From Nitrososphaeria archaeon (GTDB lineage: Archaea > Thermoproteota > Nitrososphaeria > JACIWG01): a DNA stretch of 64,000 nucleotides. Within the stretch, counting starts at the first letter, position 1; every line of letters begins with the position of its first letter. The translations under genes and the position numbers were made by a program. The notes beneath the pieces are model-generated. The model was not told the origin of the DNA. It saw nothing but the letters and a program-made list of their open reading frames with translations, and made no database searches. The stretch spans positions 278,961-342,960 of the forward strand of contig JARVJP010000011.1 of assembly GCA_029776065.1 (NCBI GenBank). The letters run 5' to 3'. This document shows positions 33,879-43,533 of this stretch, piece after piece.

Positions 33879-34319
33879 ATGAATTTAGAAAACGATTTAA
33901 TCACTGCCCGTTCAAGGCTTTTGAAGAACAACCTGTCCTTTGTAATTGTAAAACATGGTAAGATCGTCTTCGAAACCAAGAGCAAAGGGATACGAATGCT
34001 TCTAGAAGCGATTTCAACTTATCAAAAAGAGGTTGAGGGTGCGTCCATTGCCGATAAGGTCGTAGGTAAGGCCGCTATGTTCCTTATAATAAGGGCGAGG
34101 ATAAAATCTGTTTATGCGAAGGTTATCAGTACTGCTGCCTTAGAACTTGCTTCATCTAACGATGTATCTGTTTTGTATGATAGGATGGTTAAATGTATCT
34201 TGAATAAGGCAAGGAGCGATACCTGCCCGTTTGAGAAGATGGTAGAGAATGTATCTTCCACTGAACAAGCGTTTCAGATCCTTAGGGACGTTGTTTATGG
34301 AAAGACTGTGGTAAGTTAG
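33879..34319 (+). CDS. DUF1893 domain protein
   Basis: A 146-residue protein with the DUF1893 pattern: LLKNNLSFVIVKHGKIVFET, then GRAAA-like GKAAMFLIIRARIKSVYA, and cysteine-containing C-terminal part. The fold resembles a cytidine deaminase-like domain in some descriptions, but no function is established. Its last 38 nt overlap the 3-prime end of the convergent FAD protein gene, which is unusual in this window. Confidence 0.75.
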   Translation: MNLENDLITARSRLLKNNLSFVIVKHGKIVFETKSKGIRMLLEAISTYQKEVEGASIADKVVGKAAMFLIIRARIKSVYAKVISTAALELASSNDVSVLYDRMVKCILNKARSDTCPFEKMVENVSSTEQAFQILRDVVYGKTVVS

Positions 34320-35667
34320 CTCTTTCAATTCTGCGCAATATTTCCCTTGACACGATCAATCCTGAAGCCGAGGATTGAACTAGCCCTCTTGTTATACCTG
34401 CTCCATCACCTATTGTGAACAAGTTATTGACCTCTGTTTCTAGGTTCCTTGTAAGCTTGGGTCTTGAAGAGTAGAACTTAACTTCTATCCCATAGATCAA
34501 TGTGTGATTCGAGTAGATACCAGGTGCGATTCTATCTAGTGCCTTTAACATCTCCTTTATGTCCGTCAAGTATCTACCTGGGAGAACGAAACTAAGATCT
34601 CCGGGCTGAGCTGTTTTGAGTGTGGGCTTAGTTATACTACGTGATATTCTCTCATGGGTTGATCTCCTTCCTATTTCGAGGTCTCCTAGCCTTTGTATCA
34701 TGACACCATTTACAAGTAGGTTAGCAAGTTTTGCTATGTACATGCCATATGCGATCGGGTCCTTGAATGGTTGAGTGAACTGTGTGCTGACAAGTATTGC
34801 GAAGTTGGTGTTCTCAGACCCTTTCTCAAGGTAGCTATGGCCGTTCACTGTCACCAAGTCGTTTATTTTTTCTTCGACCACATATCCGTGAGGGTTGACG
34901 CAGAACGTTCTAACTTTGTCGTCAAAGGACTTACTATAATACACAAGTTTTGGTTCATAAAGTACAGAGGTAAGAGGCTCTAAAACCTCAGCTGGTACTT
35001 CAACTCTTACACCGAGGTCCACGGGGTTGACACTGGAATTTAACCCTAATCTCTCTGCCTCCTTCCTTAGCCAGTTTGCTCCACTCCTTCCAGGCGCTAA
35101 TACTACAAAGTCAGCAGGGATGGTCCTCCCATCAATTGTTCGAACACCTTTAACGACTCTGTTTTCAACTTCGACTTTTTCTATTTCTGTCTCCATTAAT
35201 ATGTCGACCTTCCTCTCAAGGTCTCTCCTTATGTTCTGTAAAATGATTGGACATTGATCACTTCCTAAATGTCTCACTTTACTTGGAATAAGTCGGAAGT
35301 CTGCTTTTGCGGCTTCTCTAGCTATCTTAGCAATGCTGTCCTCTTGTGTACCGTACACTTTCTCTGTTGCCCCGTACTCTAAGAACGTCTTGTCAACAGC
35401 GTTCATGATATCGATTAACGCTGGTTCATCTATATAGTCGGCAAGCCATCCCCCAGTTTCTGTTGAGAACGTTAACTTCCCATCACTAAACGCCCCTGCT
35501 CCACCCCAACCATTGTATACTCCATTTATTCCCTTAAGCCTTTTATCGATGTCCTTGCCTTTATCAACTATTACCACATCAATCTCTTTATACTTTGACA
35601 ATTCAAGCGCCGTGAATATACCTGCAGGTCCGGCGCCTACAATGACAACGCTCTTTTTGTTCGCCAC
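34282..35667 (-). CDS. FAD-dependent dehydrogenase (COG2509-type)
   Basis: A 461-residue flavoprotein with N-terminal VVIVGAGPAGIFTALELSKY for FAD, GWGGAGAFSDGKL downstream, PGRSGANWLRKEAERL in the middle and NLFTIGDGAGITRGLVQSSA at the C-terminal FAD contact. This matches the uncharacterised FAD-dependent dehydrogenases related to archaeal geranylgeranyl reductase-like oxidoreductases. The substrate is unknown. It ends in a 38-nt tail-to-tail overlap with DUF1893. No partner reductase is adjacent. Confidence 0.85.
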   Translation of the reverse strand: MANKKSVVIVGAGPAGIFTALELSKYKEIDVVIVDKGKDIDKRLKGINGVYNGWGGAGAFSDGKLTFSTETGGWLADYIDEPALIDIMNAVDKTFLEYGATEKVYGTQEDSIAKIAREAAKADFRLIPSKVRHLGSDQCPIILQNIRRDLERKVDILMETEIEKVEVENRVVKGVRTIDGRTIPADFVVLAPGRSGANWLRKEAERLGLNSSVNPVDLGVRVEVPAEVLEPLTSVLYEPKLVYYSKSFDDKVRTFCVNPHGYVVEEKINDLVTVNGHSYLEKGSENTNFAILVSTQFTQPFKDPIAYGMYIAKLANLLVNGVMIQRLGDLEIGRRSTHERISRSITKPTLKTAQPGDLSFVLPGRYLTDIKEMLKALDRIAPGIYSNHTLIYGIEVKFYSSRPKLTRNLETEVNNLFTIGDGAGITRGLVQSSASGLIVSREILRRIERANLPQSFHKQRP

Positions 35668-35770
35668 CTACTATACCCCAGAGTCAGACTGTCATCTATA
35701 TTAAAAATGTTTAGGATGGGCAATTATTACAAGTCATAATATTTATTAGCATAAAAAAATTAGGACACTC

Positions 35771-36952
35771 ATGGACGATCTAATCTACGAATTAAATGTT
35801 CTAAAGAAGATTGTTGCTGTCAATACTGACTCTTTGACAAAGATCGGGTACTCAGAGTGTGCTGAAATTATAGCAGAAGAAGCGGATAAAATTGGATTAG
35901 AAGTTGAAATCTATGACTCTAAAACTAAATCCTCTGACAACTTACCTAGGCCAAATGTGGTTGCCACTTTAAACGTTGGTGCGCCAAAGACGATTCTGGC
36001 TGCAGTTCACTATGATATTGTTCCACCTGGAAACGGGTGGTCACATGACCCTTTTACCCTAACCGTTGTAGGGGAAAAAGCATATGGTAGAGGTGCCGCT
36101 GACGATAAGGGTGCGATTGCTGCGTTGTTTGGGGCTGCAAAGAAGGTTGGGAAAGAAGCTAAAACGAACTTTAAAATTTTGATCACACCAGATGAAGAGG
36201 TAGGTGGAGAGTTAGGGCTAGGTTATCTTATTAACGACATCGGAATAAAGGGGGACGAAGCTTTGATAGTAGATGCTGGTAACGAGTTTTTATCAATTGG
36301 AGCAAGCGGTATAGTCACTGGTACAATAGTTGTCAAAGGCGTCCAAGGGCACGCAGGTTACCCGCATAAAGCTTTGAACGCTTTGCAAGGTATAGGGCAT
36401 CTAATTGTTGAACTTGATAAGTTCAAAGAGTTTAGGGAAAAGAAACTATCCAAACTTGACGCCCCTCCGGAATCAATTAAAGATAAAATTTGGGGTAGAT
36501 TCTCTGTTACGATGTTAAAGTCTGGTATCAAGAGTAATATAATACCAGGTGTAGCTGAGCTTACTTTTGATATGCGTCTAATACCTGAAGAAGACGTCAC
36601 AGTAGCTGAAAACGAACTCAGGGAGTTCCTTTCAAAGGTTGACTTAATTGGTAAAGGGTACAAAATCGATTTGAAAGTTGCCCAAAGAGGAGGTAACTAC
36701 TACACCGACCCAAGGTTGCCATTTGTGCACAACTTCAAAGAATGCGTTGAGAAGGTTGTAGGAAGATCTATGCCACTGGCCGCAGAGCTAGGGGGTAATG
36801 ATGGGCGATACACAAGCTCCAAGGGGATACCTACTATCTCATATGGTCCGATTGCTGAAGACACGAATTTTCACGGCGTCAACGAGTTCATATGGTTAAA
36901 AGATATTAGGGTTGTTCGTGACGCGATCGTTGAATACCTTAAGGTAGGTTAA
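35771..36952 (+). CDS. M20-family metallopeptidase/deacylase, second copy
   Basis: A 393-residue two-zinc hydrolase. Motifs: AAVHYDIVPPGNGW (first zinc histidine and aspartate), GRGAADDKGAIAALFG, TPDEEVGGELG with the catalytic glutamates, and LGGNDGRYTSSKGIP toward the C-terminus. It differs widely from the M20 gene at 32058, so this is not a tandem duplication. Family roles include ArgE, DapE, carboxypeptidase and lysine deacylases; the substrate is not decided by sequence. TATA-like ATATTTATTAG precedes the ATG. Confidence 0.87.
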   Translation: MDDLIYELNVLKKIVAVNTDSLTKIGYSECAEIIAEEADKIGLEVEIYDSKTKSSDNLPRPNVVATLNVGAPKTILAAVHYDIVPPGNGWSHDPFTLTVVGEKAYGRGAADDKGAIAALFGAAKKVGKEAKTNFKILITPDEEVGGELGLGYLINDIGIKGDEALIVDAGNEFLSIGASGIVTGTIVVKGVQGHAGYPHKALNALQGIGHLIVELDKFKEFREKKLSKLDAPPESIKDKIWGRFSVTMLKSGIKSNIIPGVAELTFDMRLIPEEDVTVAENELREFLSKVDLIGKGYKIDLKVAQRGGNYYTDPRLPFVHNFKECVEKVVGRSMPLAAELGGNDGRYTSSKGIPTISYGPIAEDTNFHGVNEFIWLKDIRVVRDAIVEYLKVG

Positions 36953-37053
36953 AATATTTGCTTTAGTTTAATGGGCATCTGGATCCTGTCGTAGGTATAC
37001 AACTCTACGTTGGCATAGAAAAACTCATTTTTATTTTAGAGTTTGTTTGTAGC

Positions 37054-37500
37054 TTATACCTTTGGACATAGCCTTTTGTATTCCATCATAATACATCTGT
37101 TCATTACTATGTCTATGCCACATTCTCTTGCTATTTTGGCTGCTTCAAGGTTTGATATGCCTATCTGCATCCAAAGATAATTTGGCTTACCATACTTCCT
37201 TTTCAACTCACATGCTTGTCTGGCAATTTCTGGTAGCTCCTCACCGGGTCTGAAGACATTAATTATGTCGATGTCTTTTAAATTGTATTCGGGTACGGCT
37301 AGGAGTGAAGGGTACGTGACCCAATCAGATACTTCTTCGGCGTTAGGATTGATTGATATGATTCGATATCCTTTCTCTGACAAGTACTTAGCAACTATAT
37401 AGCTGTCTTTCTCAGGGCTTCTGGAAAGGCCGACAACAGCTACCACCTTACTTTCAACTAATACTTTTTCTAATTCCTTATCCTTGTTTAATATCGCCAA
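37054..37500 (-). CDS. CoA-binding protein (YccU-like)
   Basis: A 148-residue Rossmann-fold CoA-binding domain: VVAVVGLSRSPEKDSYIVAKYL at 17-38, IISINPNAEEV near 50, NVFRPGEELPEIA near 80 and LWMQIGI near 110, ending with MNRCIMMEYKRL. It is the stand-alone form of the domain found at the N-terminus of acyl-CoA synthetases. Its partner is unknown. TTG start. It is divergent from hypE. Confidence 0.88.
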   Translation of the reverse strand: MAILNKDKELEKVLVESKVVAVVGLSRSPEKDSYIVAKYLSEKGYRIISINPNAEEVSDWVTYPSLLAVPEYNLKDIDIINVFRPGEELPEIARQACELKRKYGKPNYLWMQIGISNLEAAKIARECGIDIVMNRCIMMEYKRLCPKV

Positions 37501-37669
37501 CGCAACCCTATAATTTACAACTCCTTAAATTTATTATTGTTCCTCTCTTTGATCTGATTTCATGATGGATTACTTTTATTTTTGGTATAAGATTTTCAAA
37601 GGGCTATTGGACTAACTGATAAACACTTAACATAAACATTATTAAATTGATTCTATCTGCTCCAAATCT

Positions 37670-38719
37670 ATGGAAGAACGCGTGAGTATGCTTCATGGAG
37701 CCGGAGGTGCTGTAACTCAGGCTCTGATAAGGGAATTGATAGTATCGCGCTTCCACAACGATAGGTTCGAGGTTCCCTTGGAAGCTTTAGATGATGCATC
37801 GGTTATAAATGATATAGTTTTCAAGACAGATTCACATGCTGTCTACCCACTATTCTTTCCAGGTGGTGATATTGGCCGACTATCTGTCTGTGGCACGGTA
37901 AATGACATATTGATGATTGGTGGTTCGCCATTAGCCTTATCACTAGGATTAATAATGGAGGAAGGTCTTGAAATTTCAATTCTTAAGCGAGTTCTCGACA
38001 GTATGAAGCATGCATGTGACGAAGCTAAAGTGAAGGTGGTTACAGGAGACACCAAGGTCGTTGAAAAGGGTGGGCTAAAGCAGATGGTAACAAACACATC
38101 GGGGATAGGGTATAGAAACCATTTTCTTGATCAAAACCTTGAGGTAGTTAAAAGTTATAGAAGTTTAAAGTCAAGATGGCTTTTAGACTCAAACCTTCTA
38201 CCTGGGGACAAAATAATTGTATCCGGCTTTATAGGCGACCATGGGATAGCAGTAATGAGTGCTAGACAGCAGTACGGGTTATCATCTAACATAAGATCTG
38301 ATATGCAGCCTCTCAATCACTTGGTAAACTCAGCTTTAAGAGAGGGCGGTGTCGTAGCTATGAAGGATCCGACAAGAGGGGGACTAAGTAACACCCTTTA
38401 TGAATGGTGTGAAAAGAGCATGGTTGGGATAGAGGTTGATGAATCGAAGATCCCTATAAGGGAAGGAGTTAAATCCGCTTGTGAAATACTTGGGATCAAC
38501 CCCTTAGAAATAGGCAACGAAGGGAAGGCAGTATTAGCAGTTATACCTCAAAAGGCTGAGTCAGTATTGGATACGCTTAGAAAGACAAAGGAAGGTGCTA
38601 ATGCAGAAATCATCGGGGAAGTGTTGAGTCGATCTGACAAAGTAGTGATGAAAACAGCCATCGGTGGAAGGAGAATTCTGCAAAAACCTAGAGGAGACCC
38701 GATTCCTAGGATATGTTAG
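37670..38719 (+). CDS. hypE: Hydrogenase maturation protein HypE
   Basis: Dehydrates the carbamoyl group carried on its C-terminal cysteine to a cyanide ligand for the [NiFe] centre. The 349 residues begin with MLHGAGG and have the PurM-like ATP-binding fold (GGDIGRLSVCGTVND, VTGDTKVV, KDPTRGGLSNTLYE). The C-terminus PIPRIC ends in the functional cysteine, so the protein is complete. It is followed by a small thioredoxin and faces hypD, hypC and hypF on the other strand. Confidence 0.96.
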   Translation: MEERVSMLHGAGGAVTQALIRELIVSRFHNDRFEVPLEALDDASVINDIVFKTDSHAVYPLFFPGGDIGRLSVCGTVNDILMIGGSPLALSLGLIMEEGLEISILKRVLDSMKHACDEAKVKVVTGDTKVVEKGGLKQMVTNTSGIGYRNHFLDQNLEVVKSYRSLKSRWLLDSNLLPGDKIIVSGFIGDHGIAVMSARQQYGLSSNIRSDMQPLNHLVNSALREGGVVAMKDPTRGGLSNTLYEWCEKSMVGIEVDESKIPIREGVKSACEILGINPLEIGNEGKAVLAVIPQKAESVLDTLRKTKEGANAEIIGEVLSRSDKVVMKTAIGGRRILQKPRGDPIPRIC

Positions 38720-38757
38720 TGTACAATGATTTAATGTTACGGAGGTGTTCGCGCTAA

Positions 38758-39087
38758 GTGTTCGACTTCATAAAGTCTACCTTCGATGGAGGCAATTTAA
38801 GAGAGGAGGGGATGGTTATCGTCGTATTCTATACTACATATTGTCCTTTTTGTGTCAAATTTGAAGTGATTTTGAAAGAGCATTTACCAAAAATAGGGTA
38901 TAACATCTTGAAGGCAGACATCACCGATGACGATAACCCCTTATGGGATAAATATTCCATAAAAGCGGTTCCAACTTTAATCGCCTTCAAAAATGGCAAA
39001 ACCGTCGCAAGGAAGGATTCCTCACTAGGAGTAGGTCTTAACGAGGAAGATCTAAGAAGTTTTTTATTCTCGATAGTTGATCATTAA
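38758..39087 (+). CDS. Thioredoxin-like protein with CPFC active site
   Basis: A 109-residue thioredoxin fold: VIVVFYTTYCPFCVKFE with the redox pair CPFC near 30, cis-proline segment KAVPTLIAFKNG. CPFC differs from the thioredoxin CGPC and suggests a different redox potential, closer to glutaredoxin-like forms. GGAGGTG lies about 10 nt before the GTG start. It is 38 nt downstream of hypE and its stop is 1 nt from the convergent hypD stop. It may reduce thiols in Hyp proteins or serve TrxB; both are inference. Confidence 0.88.
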   Translation: MFDFIKSTFDGGNLREEGMVIVVFYTTYCPFCVKFEVILKEHLPKIGYNILKADITDDDNPLWDKYSIKAVPTLIAFKNGKTVARKDSSLGVGLNEEDLRSFLFSIVDH

Positions 39088-39088
39088 A

Positions 39089-40171
39089 CTAGTATTCGAT
39101 GCTGAATTCAGCTTGAATCCTACAAGCCCCCTCCGTTGATACCATACATGCTCCTACAGGGTTCTCTAAGGTGCATACCTTGTTAAACAAAGGACATTCG
39201 TTTGGGTTAATGACACCCCTAAGCACCTCTCCACATCTACAGCTACTTTCCAACGGAGACATTTGATAATTTGCATCTACAAGTATATCCTCGAATTGTT
39301 TAGAAGCATCATGTGAAGAATATTTCTCTTTAATTCCCATTAAAGACGCTGGGACATCTGGGATTCCCCTCCAATCACCATCCCTATTAAGGAATACCTC
39401 TTCCATAACCTTTTTAGCTCTAAGGTTCCCATCCTCTGAAACCACCCTGCTGTATTCGTTCTCAACAATCGGTTCCCCTCTAAGGTTTTGAAGGACGAGG
39501 TTGTAAACCGAGATCGTCATGTCTAGTGGTTCAAAACCAGAAATGACCTGCGGAATCTTAAATTTCCTCCTTATCTCATCATATGGTTTCGTGCCTATTA
39601 TGACACTCACATGTCCTGGTTCAATCAATCCTTGTAGCTTTGTTTCTCCCATTGTCAGAAGTTTTACCATAGCAGGTACAAAACGTCTATGGCAACTAAA
39701 CACATAGAAGTTTTCAGGTAAGTCTTCGCTCATTAGCGTTATAGCTGTATTAGGCGCTGTTGTCTCAAATCCGATTGCCATGAAAATTACGTCTCTCTTT
39801 ACCACTTTAGCGATATTAAGAGCTTCCTCTATACTGTAAACTACTCTTATGTCGCAGCCTTCTTCCTTTAGTTGCATAAGGGATTTTTTATTAACAGGGA
39901 CCTTTATGCAGTCCCCATAGACAGCTACAGTCTTCCCGTTTTCTGCAAGCGCCATAACTTTAACAAACTCATCAGCTGTTGTGACACAGACAGGGCAACC
40001 TGGTCCTGACTTTACAGTGATACCTGCATTAATATATAGGCTGTCAAGACCATATCTAACAAGTGTCTCCTGGTGTGTGCCACAGGCATGCATAAATTGA
40101 AATCGTTTTTTGTAGTTCGCAACCTTCTCTATTATTCCTCTAATAAGCCGGGCGTCTCGAAGGTCCTCCAT
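39089..40171 (-). CDS. hypD: Hydrogenase maturation protein HypD
   Basis: Fe-S scaffold on which Fe(CN)2CO is assembled together with HypC. Motifs: HACGTHQETL at 28-37 with the key cysteine, GPGCPVCVTT at 57-66, and the C-terminal cysteine-rich cluster region (CRCGEVLRG, CPLFNKVCTLENPVGAC). 360 residues, normal. AAGGAGAGG is just upstream of the ATG, inside the end of hypC. Order hypF-hypC-hypD on the minus strand. Confidence 0.96.
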   Translation of the reverse strand: MEDLRDARLIRGIIEKVANYKKRFQFMHACGTHQETLVRYGLDSLYINAGITVKSGPGCPVCVTTADEFVKVMALAENGKTVAVYGDCIKVPVNKKSLMQLKEEGCDIRVVYSIEEALNIAKVVKRDVIFMAIGFETTAPNTAITLMSEDLPENFYVFSCHRRFVPAMVKLLTMGETKLQGLIEPGHVSVIIGTKPYDEIRRKFKIPQVISGFEPLDMTISVYNLVLQNLRGEPIVENEYSRVVSEDGNLRAKKVMEEVFLNRDGDWRGIPDVPASLMGIKEKYSSHDASKQFEDILVDANYQMSPLESSCRCGEVLRGVINPNECPLFNKVCTLENPVGACMVSTEGACRIQAEFSIEY

Positions 40172-40185
40172 TAAGTAACCTCTCC

Positions 40186-40398
40186 TTAGCGTGAAAATAT
40201 CTCGTTTGCGAGCTTGATAGTCTTCTTCGCCTCCCTCTTATTAACTTTGGAGATGGCAAAGCCGGCATGAACGATAACATAATCTCCAACTCTAGCATCA
40301 ACCAAGGATAGGTTCGCCTCTCTAAATACGCCTCCAAAGTCAACCTTACCTCGATCGCCGTTTTTTTCAATAACTTTCCCAGGGATAGCTAAACACAT
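40186..40398 (-). CDS. hypC: Hydrogenase maturation chaperone HypC
   Basis: Small chaperone that carries the iron ligand complex from HypD to the hydrogenase large subunit. The family begins with MCLAIPGKV, and the cysteine at position 2 is essential and exposed after methionine removal. The track ORF starts six codons too early (40416); the ATG at 40398 gives the proper N-terminus. About 70 residues, with the OB-like VDFGGVFREANLSLVDARVGDYVIVHAGFA segment typical of the family. 14 nt upstream of hypD. Confidence 0.94.
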   Translation of the reverse strand: MCLAIPGKVIEKNGDRGKVDFGGVFREANLSLVDARVGDYVIVHAGFAISKVNKREAKKTIKLANEIFSR

Positions 40399-40572
40399 AG
40401 CACTGCGATTTTCCACATTTAGCCGTTATATATAAATTTCCTATTAGATCGTTTAATTACTTGTTTTCTCATTAAGCTATAAAGCAGTTTTTATTAGGTA
40501 TCCTAAGTGTTCCTTAATTCTTTAAATAAACCACAAACTGATTCAAAGAACTTGTCTTTAATTTACCTACAT

Positions 40573-42837
40573 CTACTTCATAATCCATTTGCCTACAACA
40601 TACGCCTGACCGAGTGAAATGCACCCATCACCTGGAGGAGCATACTTGTGCTTATGCAGTTTCAATTCGTTAGATTCAATCATGTCCTTTACGACTCTTG
40701 AAATGTGCTCATTATAGAAGACGCCTCCTGAAATCGATATATCCTTTACTCCATGCTCTCTAGCTTTAATTGCTGCCAACTCACTTATTCCTCTAGCCAA
40801 GTATTCCTCCCCAGCGTAGGCGAGTTCTGCTGGCGATACCTTCCCAAGTTGGAGGAAGATCTCCTCAATAAGCCTTGTAGTTTTCACTGTGTTCTTCTCG
40901 ATGACTGGGTCTACCTTAAATGTTCCTTTAGCATTTAAAGCAAAGCTTTCCAACTTCATAGCGGGCTCTCCCTCGTACGTCCTTATGTCACATACATCTA
41001 GGAGTGTTGATATTGCGTCCAGGATTCTGCCTGTGCTCGATGTTAGTATGTAGTCCCTGCTCTTTAGCTTCTTAGAGAGGATCTTAATCTCTTCTGCTCC
41101 GTATGGGAATTTTGACAAGTTCGCTGATGCCCACCTGTTATCGTACCCTAATTTGGAGAGTATCGCTAAGACCATTCTTGCGGGATATTTTGCTGCAAGA
41201 TCTCCTCCGAGATAGGGTTGCTCCTCCAAATGTCCAACCCTAATCATCTTATCCCTATCACAAAGCAGGATCTCGCCTCCCCACGCGTTTTTGTCTGACC
41301 CATATCCGTATCCATCTAATGCTATCCCTATTGATTGTTCTAGTTCGTTTTCTGCCATTATTGAAGCAATGTGGGCGTGATGGTGTTGTATTGGAAAGTT
41401 AGGAATACCCTTTTCTTTTGACAATTCTTGGGCATAAACTGTTGTATTAAATGTTGGGTGGAGATCGTGAGCTATCGCTATTGGCTTAGATGCTGAAAGT
41501 CTAAGTATTCTTGTTAGAGCGTACTTATAGCTATCTAATGTTTCAAGGTTCTCTACGTCACCTATATACTGCGTAAGATATGCTCTATTTGATGAGATAA
41601 CACAGCCGGCCACGTTTTGCTCAGCCCCTAAACCTATAGTGTCCTTTACACCTTCCAAGTTAAGCGGTTCAGGCGTGTATCCTCTTGAACGTCTAATGAA
41701 GTAGAATCCATCACCCACTTTACGAATGACTGAATCATCACATCTGTGTAGGATCCTCCTGTTATGTATTAGAAAGAAGTCAACTATGTTGGAAAACTTC
41801 TTAATTGCTTCTTTTTCCTCAGCAACTATCGGCTCAGAAGGCAGGTTCCCACTTGTCATGATGTACACATCTGTTTTTGACCTGCTAAAGAGTAGAAGAT
41901 GTACCCCAGAATATGGTAGCATAACGCCTATGTTATGAAGCCCAGGGCTCACCATTTTTGAAAGCCTGCTCTCTTTTTTGAGTTTAAGAAGGACAATTGG
42001 CTTTGCTGCTGAAGAAAGTAATCTCTCCTCCTCCTCTTTAACTTCAGCGAACTCTTTTACCGTATTTAAATCCTTTGCCATGACTGCGAAGGGTTTCTGT
42101 TCACGGTGTTTCCATTTCCTTAATTGCGCAATTGAATCATCTAGGTAAGCAGAAAGAGCTATATGAAACCCCCCAATCCCTTTTATCGCCACTATTTTTC
42201 CAAGGTCAATAAGATTTGCAGCATTAATAATGGGGTCGCCTGTGACGGGAATGCCATCTTTATTATAGAGTTTCAAAAAGGGACCGCACACCTTACACGC
42301 TATGGTCTCAGCGTGAAATCTTCTATCCATGGGGTTTTCATATTCATGCGCACAATTCTTACACATTGAGAAGTCTCTCATCGTGGTGTTCCTTTTATCA
42401 TATGGATGTCTCTCTATAATAGTGTATCTCGGTCCACAATTTGTGCAGGTGATAAAGTGGTATCCAAATCTCCTATTTCTAGGGTCGAAGAGTTCGCGAG
42501 CACAATCCTCACAGATTCCAAGATCTGGTGGAATTAAGGACGCACTTTCCCTCTCTTTATGTTCACTTTTCAAAATAACGAACTTCGAGTAACCCTTCTC
42601 TTCATTGAAGTCTTGTTTTTTAAAGGTATCGATGCGAGAAAACTTTGGTTTTTCAAAGTATAGGTCTTTTACAAACTTGTCGATATTCTCCCTCTCCCCT
42701 TCTACCTCGATCTCAACTGTGCCGTCGCCCATATTTTTAGCGTAGCCAGTTAGACTATTCTTAAGAGCTGTTCGGTAAACGAAAGGTCTGAATCCTACGC
42801 CTTGAACTATCCCAGAAACTGAAATTCTGCTCCTCAT
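40573..42837 (-). CDS. hypF: Carbamoyltransferase HypF
   Basis: Makes the thiocarboxamide precursor of cyanide on HypE from carbamoyl phosphate and ATP. Domains in order: acylphosphatase (VQGVGFRPFVYR, about 10-95), two zinc fingers (CEDCARELFD to CTNCGP, and CKNCAHEY to CKVCGP, about 110-190), YrdC-like (about 205-380) and the Kae1-like carbamoyltransferase with HHAHIASIMAEN. The track start at 42855 is a TTG; GAGGGTG lies 6 nt before the ATG at 42837, which I use (754 residues). carAB nearby supply carbamoyl phosphate. Confidence 0.95.
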   Translation of the reverse strand: MRSRISVSGIVQGVGFRPFVYRTALKNSLTGYAKNMGDGTVEIEVEGERENIDKFVKDLYFEKPKFSRIDTFKKQDFNEEKGYSKFVILKSEHKERESASLIPPDLGICEDCARELFDPRNRRFGYHFITCTNCGPRYTIIERHPYDKRNTTMRDFSMCKNCAHEYENPMDRRFHAETIACKVCGPFLKLYNKDGIPVTGDPIINAANLIDLGKIVAIKGIGGFHIALSAYLDDSIAQLRKWKHREQKPFAVMAKDLNTVKEFAEVKEEEERLLSSAAKPIVLLKLKKESRLSKMVSPGLHNIGVMLPYSGVHLLLFSRSKTDVYIMTSGNLPSEPIVAEEKEAIKKFSNIVDFFLIHNRRILHRCDDSVIRKVGDGFYFIRRSRGYTPEPLNLEGVKDTIGLGAEQNVAGCVISSNRAYLTQYIGDVENLETLDSYKYALTRILRLSASKPIAIAHDLHPTFNTTVYAQELSKEKGIPNFPIQHHHAHIASIMAENELEQSIGIALDGYGYGSDKNAWGGEILLCDRDKMIRVGHLEEQPYLGGDLAAKYPARMVLAILSKLGYDNRWASANLSKFPYGAEEIKILSKKLKSRDYILTSSTGRILDAISTLLDVCDIRTYEGEPAMKLESFALNAKGTFKVDPVIEKNTVKTTRLIEEIFLQLGKVSPAELAYAGEEYLARGISELAAIKAREHGVKDISISGGVFYNEHISRVVKDMIESNELKLHKHKYAPPGDGCISLGQAYVVGKWIMK

Positions 42838-43112
42838 GCCGTACACCCTCTTCAATAACCCTATTTTTAACTTATGCCCTTATATTAAACTGTATTAAGA
42901 CCCTCCATTCTTTTTTAACAAGTTTAATATAGAAAATCTAAAAACATTTTCACAAAATAGTTGTAATGTTAGAGAAAAACGACAAGAGTAACTACCGTTT
43001 CAAAAAGAATATAAGTGATATAAAACAGCTTTAGGGTTATTTAACCTAACCTGTCAAATATACATTAATACATCTGCTATTTAATGGAATAACAGGCAAG
43101 TTTAATGGTGAT

Positions 43113-43481
43113 CTAATTTATTTCTAACCTTTTTAGATCTTTTCTGTTATAGAAAACCCATTTCCCCTTTTTTCTACGCTTTATAAGGCCTGCATTTTCT
43201 AGGATTTTTAGGTGGTGAGAAGTTGTTGGTTGGGTCAGATCGAGTGCGATCATGATTTCGCAAACGCACATCTCTCTCACCTTTAAAAGTTTTAGAATTC
43301 TCAATCTAGTTGTGTCAGCTAATGCCTTAAAGATTTTCTCCTTTTTCTCTTCAACTTTCCCAATTCTCGCAACTTTGTTTGCAAGTTGTTTTAGTTCCAT
43401 AGCATATTTTGATGGATCACCTTTGCAAAGCCCAGAAGTTAATAGTCGTGTGAGTCTCATGTCAACAGTTTCTTTCGGCAT
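43113..43481 (-). CDS. ArsR/SmtB-family metal-responsive repressor with CVC motif
   Basis: Winged-helix DNA-binding regulator of 122 residues. The HTH runs from LADTTRLRILKLL to LTQPTTSHHLKILENAGLI, and the wing is KKGKWVFYNRKD. C72-V-C74 in REMCVCEI is the alpha-3 metal or metalloid site of ArsR-type sensors. It has its own TATA-like ATTTAAATAAGC about 27 nt upstream, so it may be transcribed alone. It lies between the hyp genes and a ferredoxin/HdrA-like/DGC group, which it could control. What it senses (As, Zn, Ni, Fe-S state) is not decided. Confidence 0.9.
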   Translation of the reverse strand: MPKETVDMRLTRLLTSGLCKGDPSKYAMELKQLANKVARIGKVEEKKEKIFKALADTTRLRILKLLKVREMCVCEIMIALDLTQPTTSHHLKILENAGLIKRRKKGKWVFYNRKDLKRLEIN

Positions 43482-43533
43482 TTTAGATGTTAAAAAATAA
43501 GAAGTTGCTTATTTAAATATTTACATTCGAATT

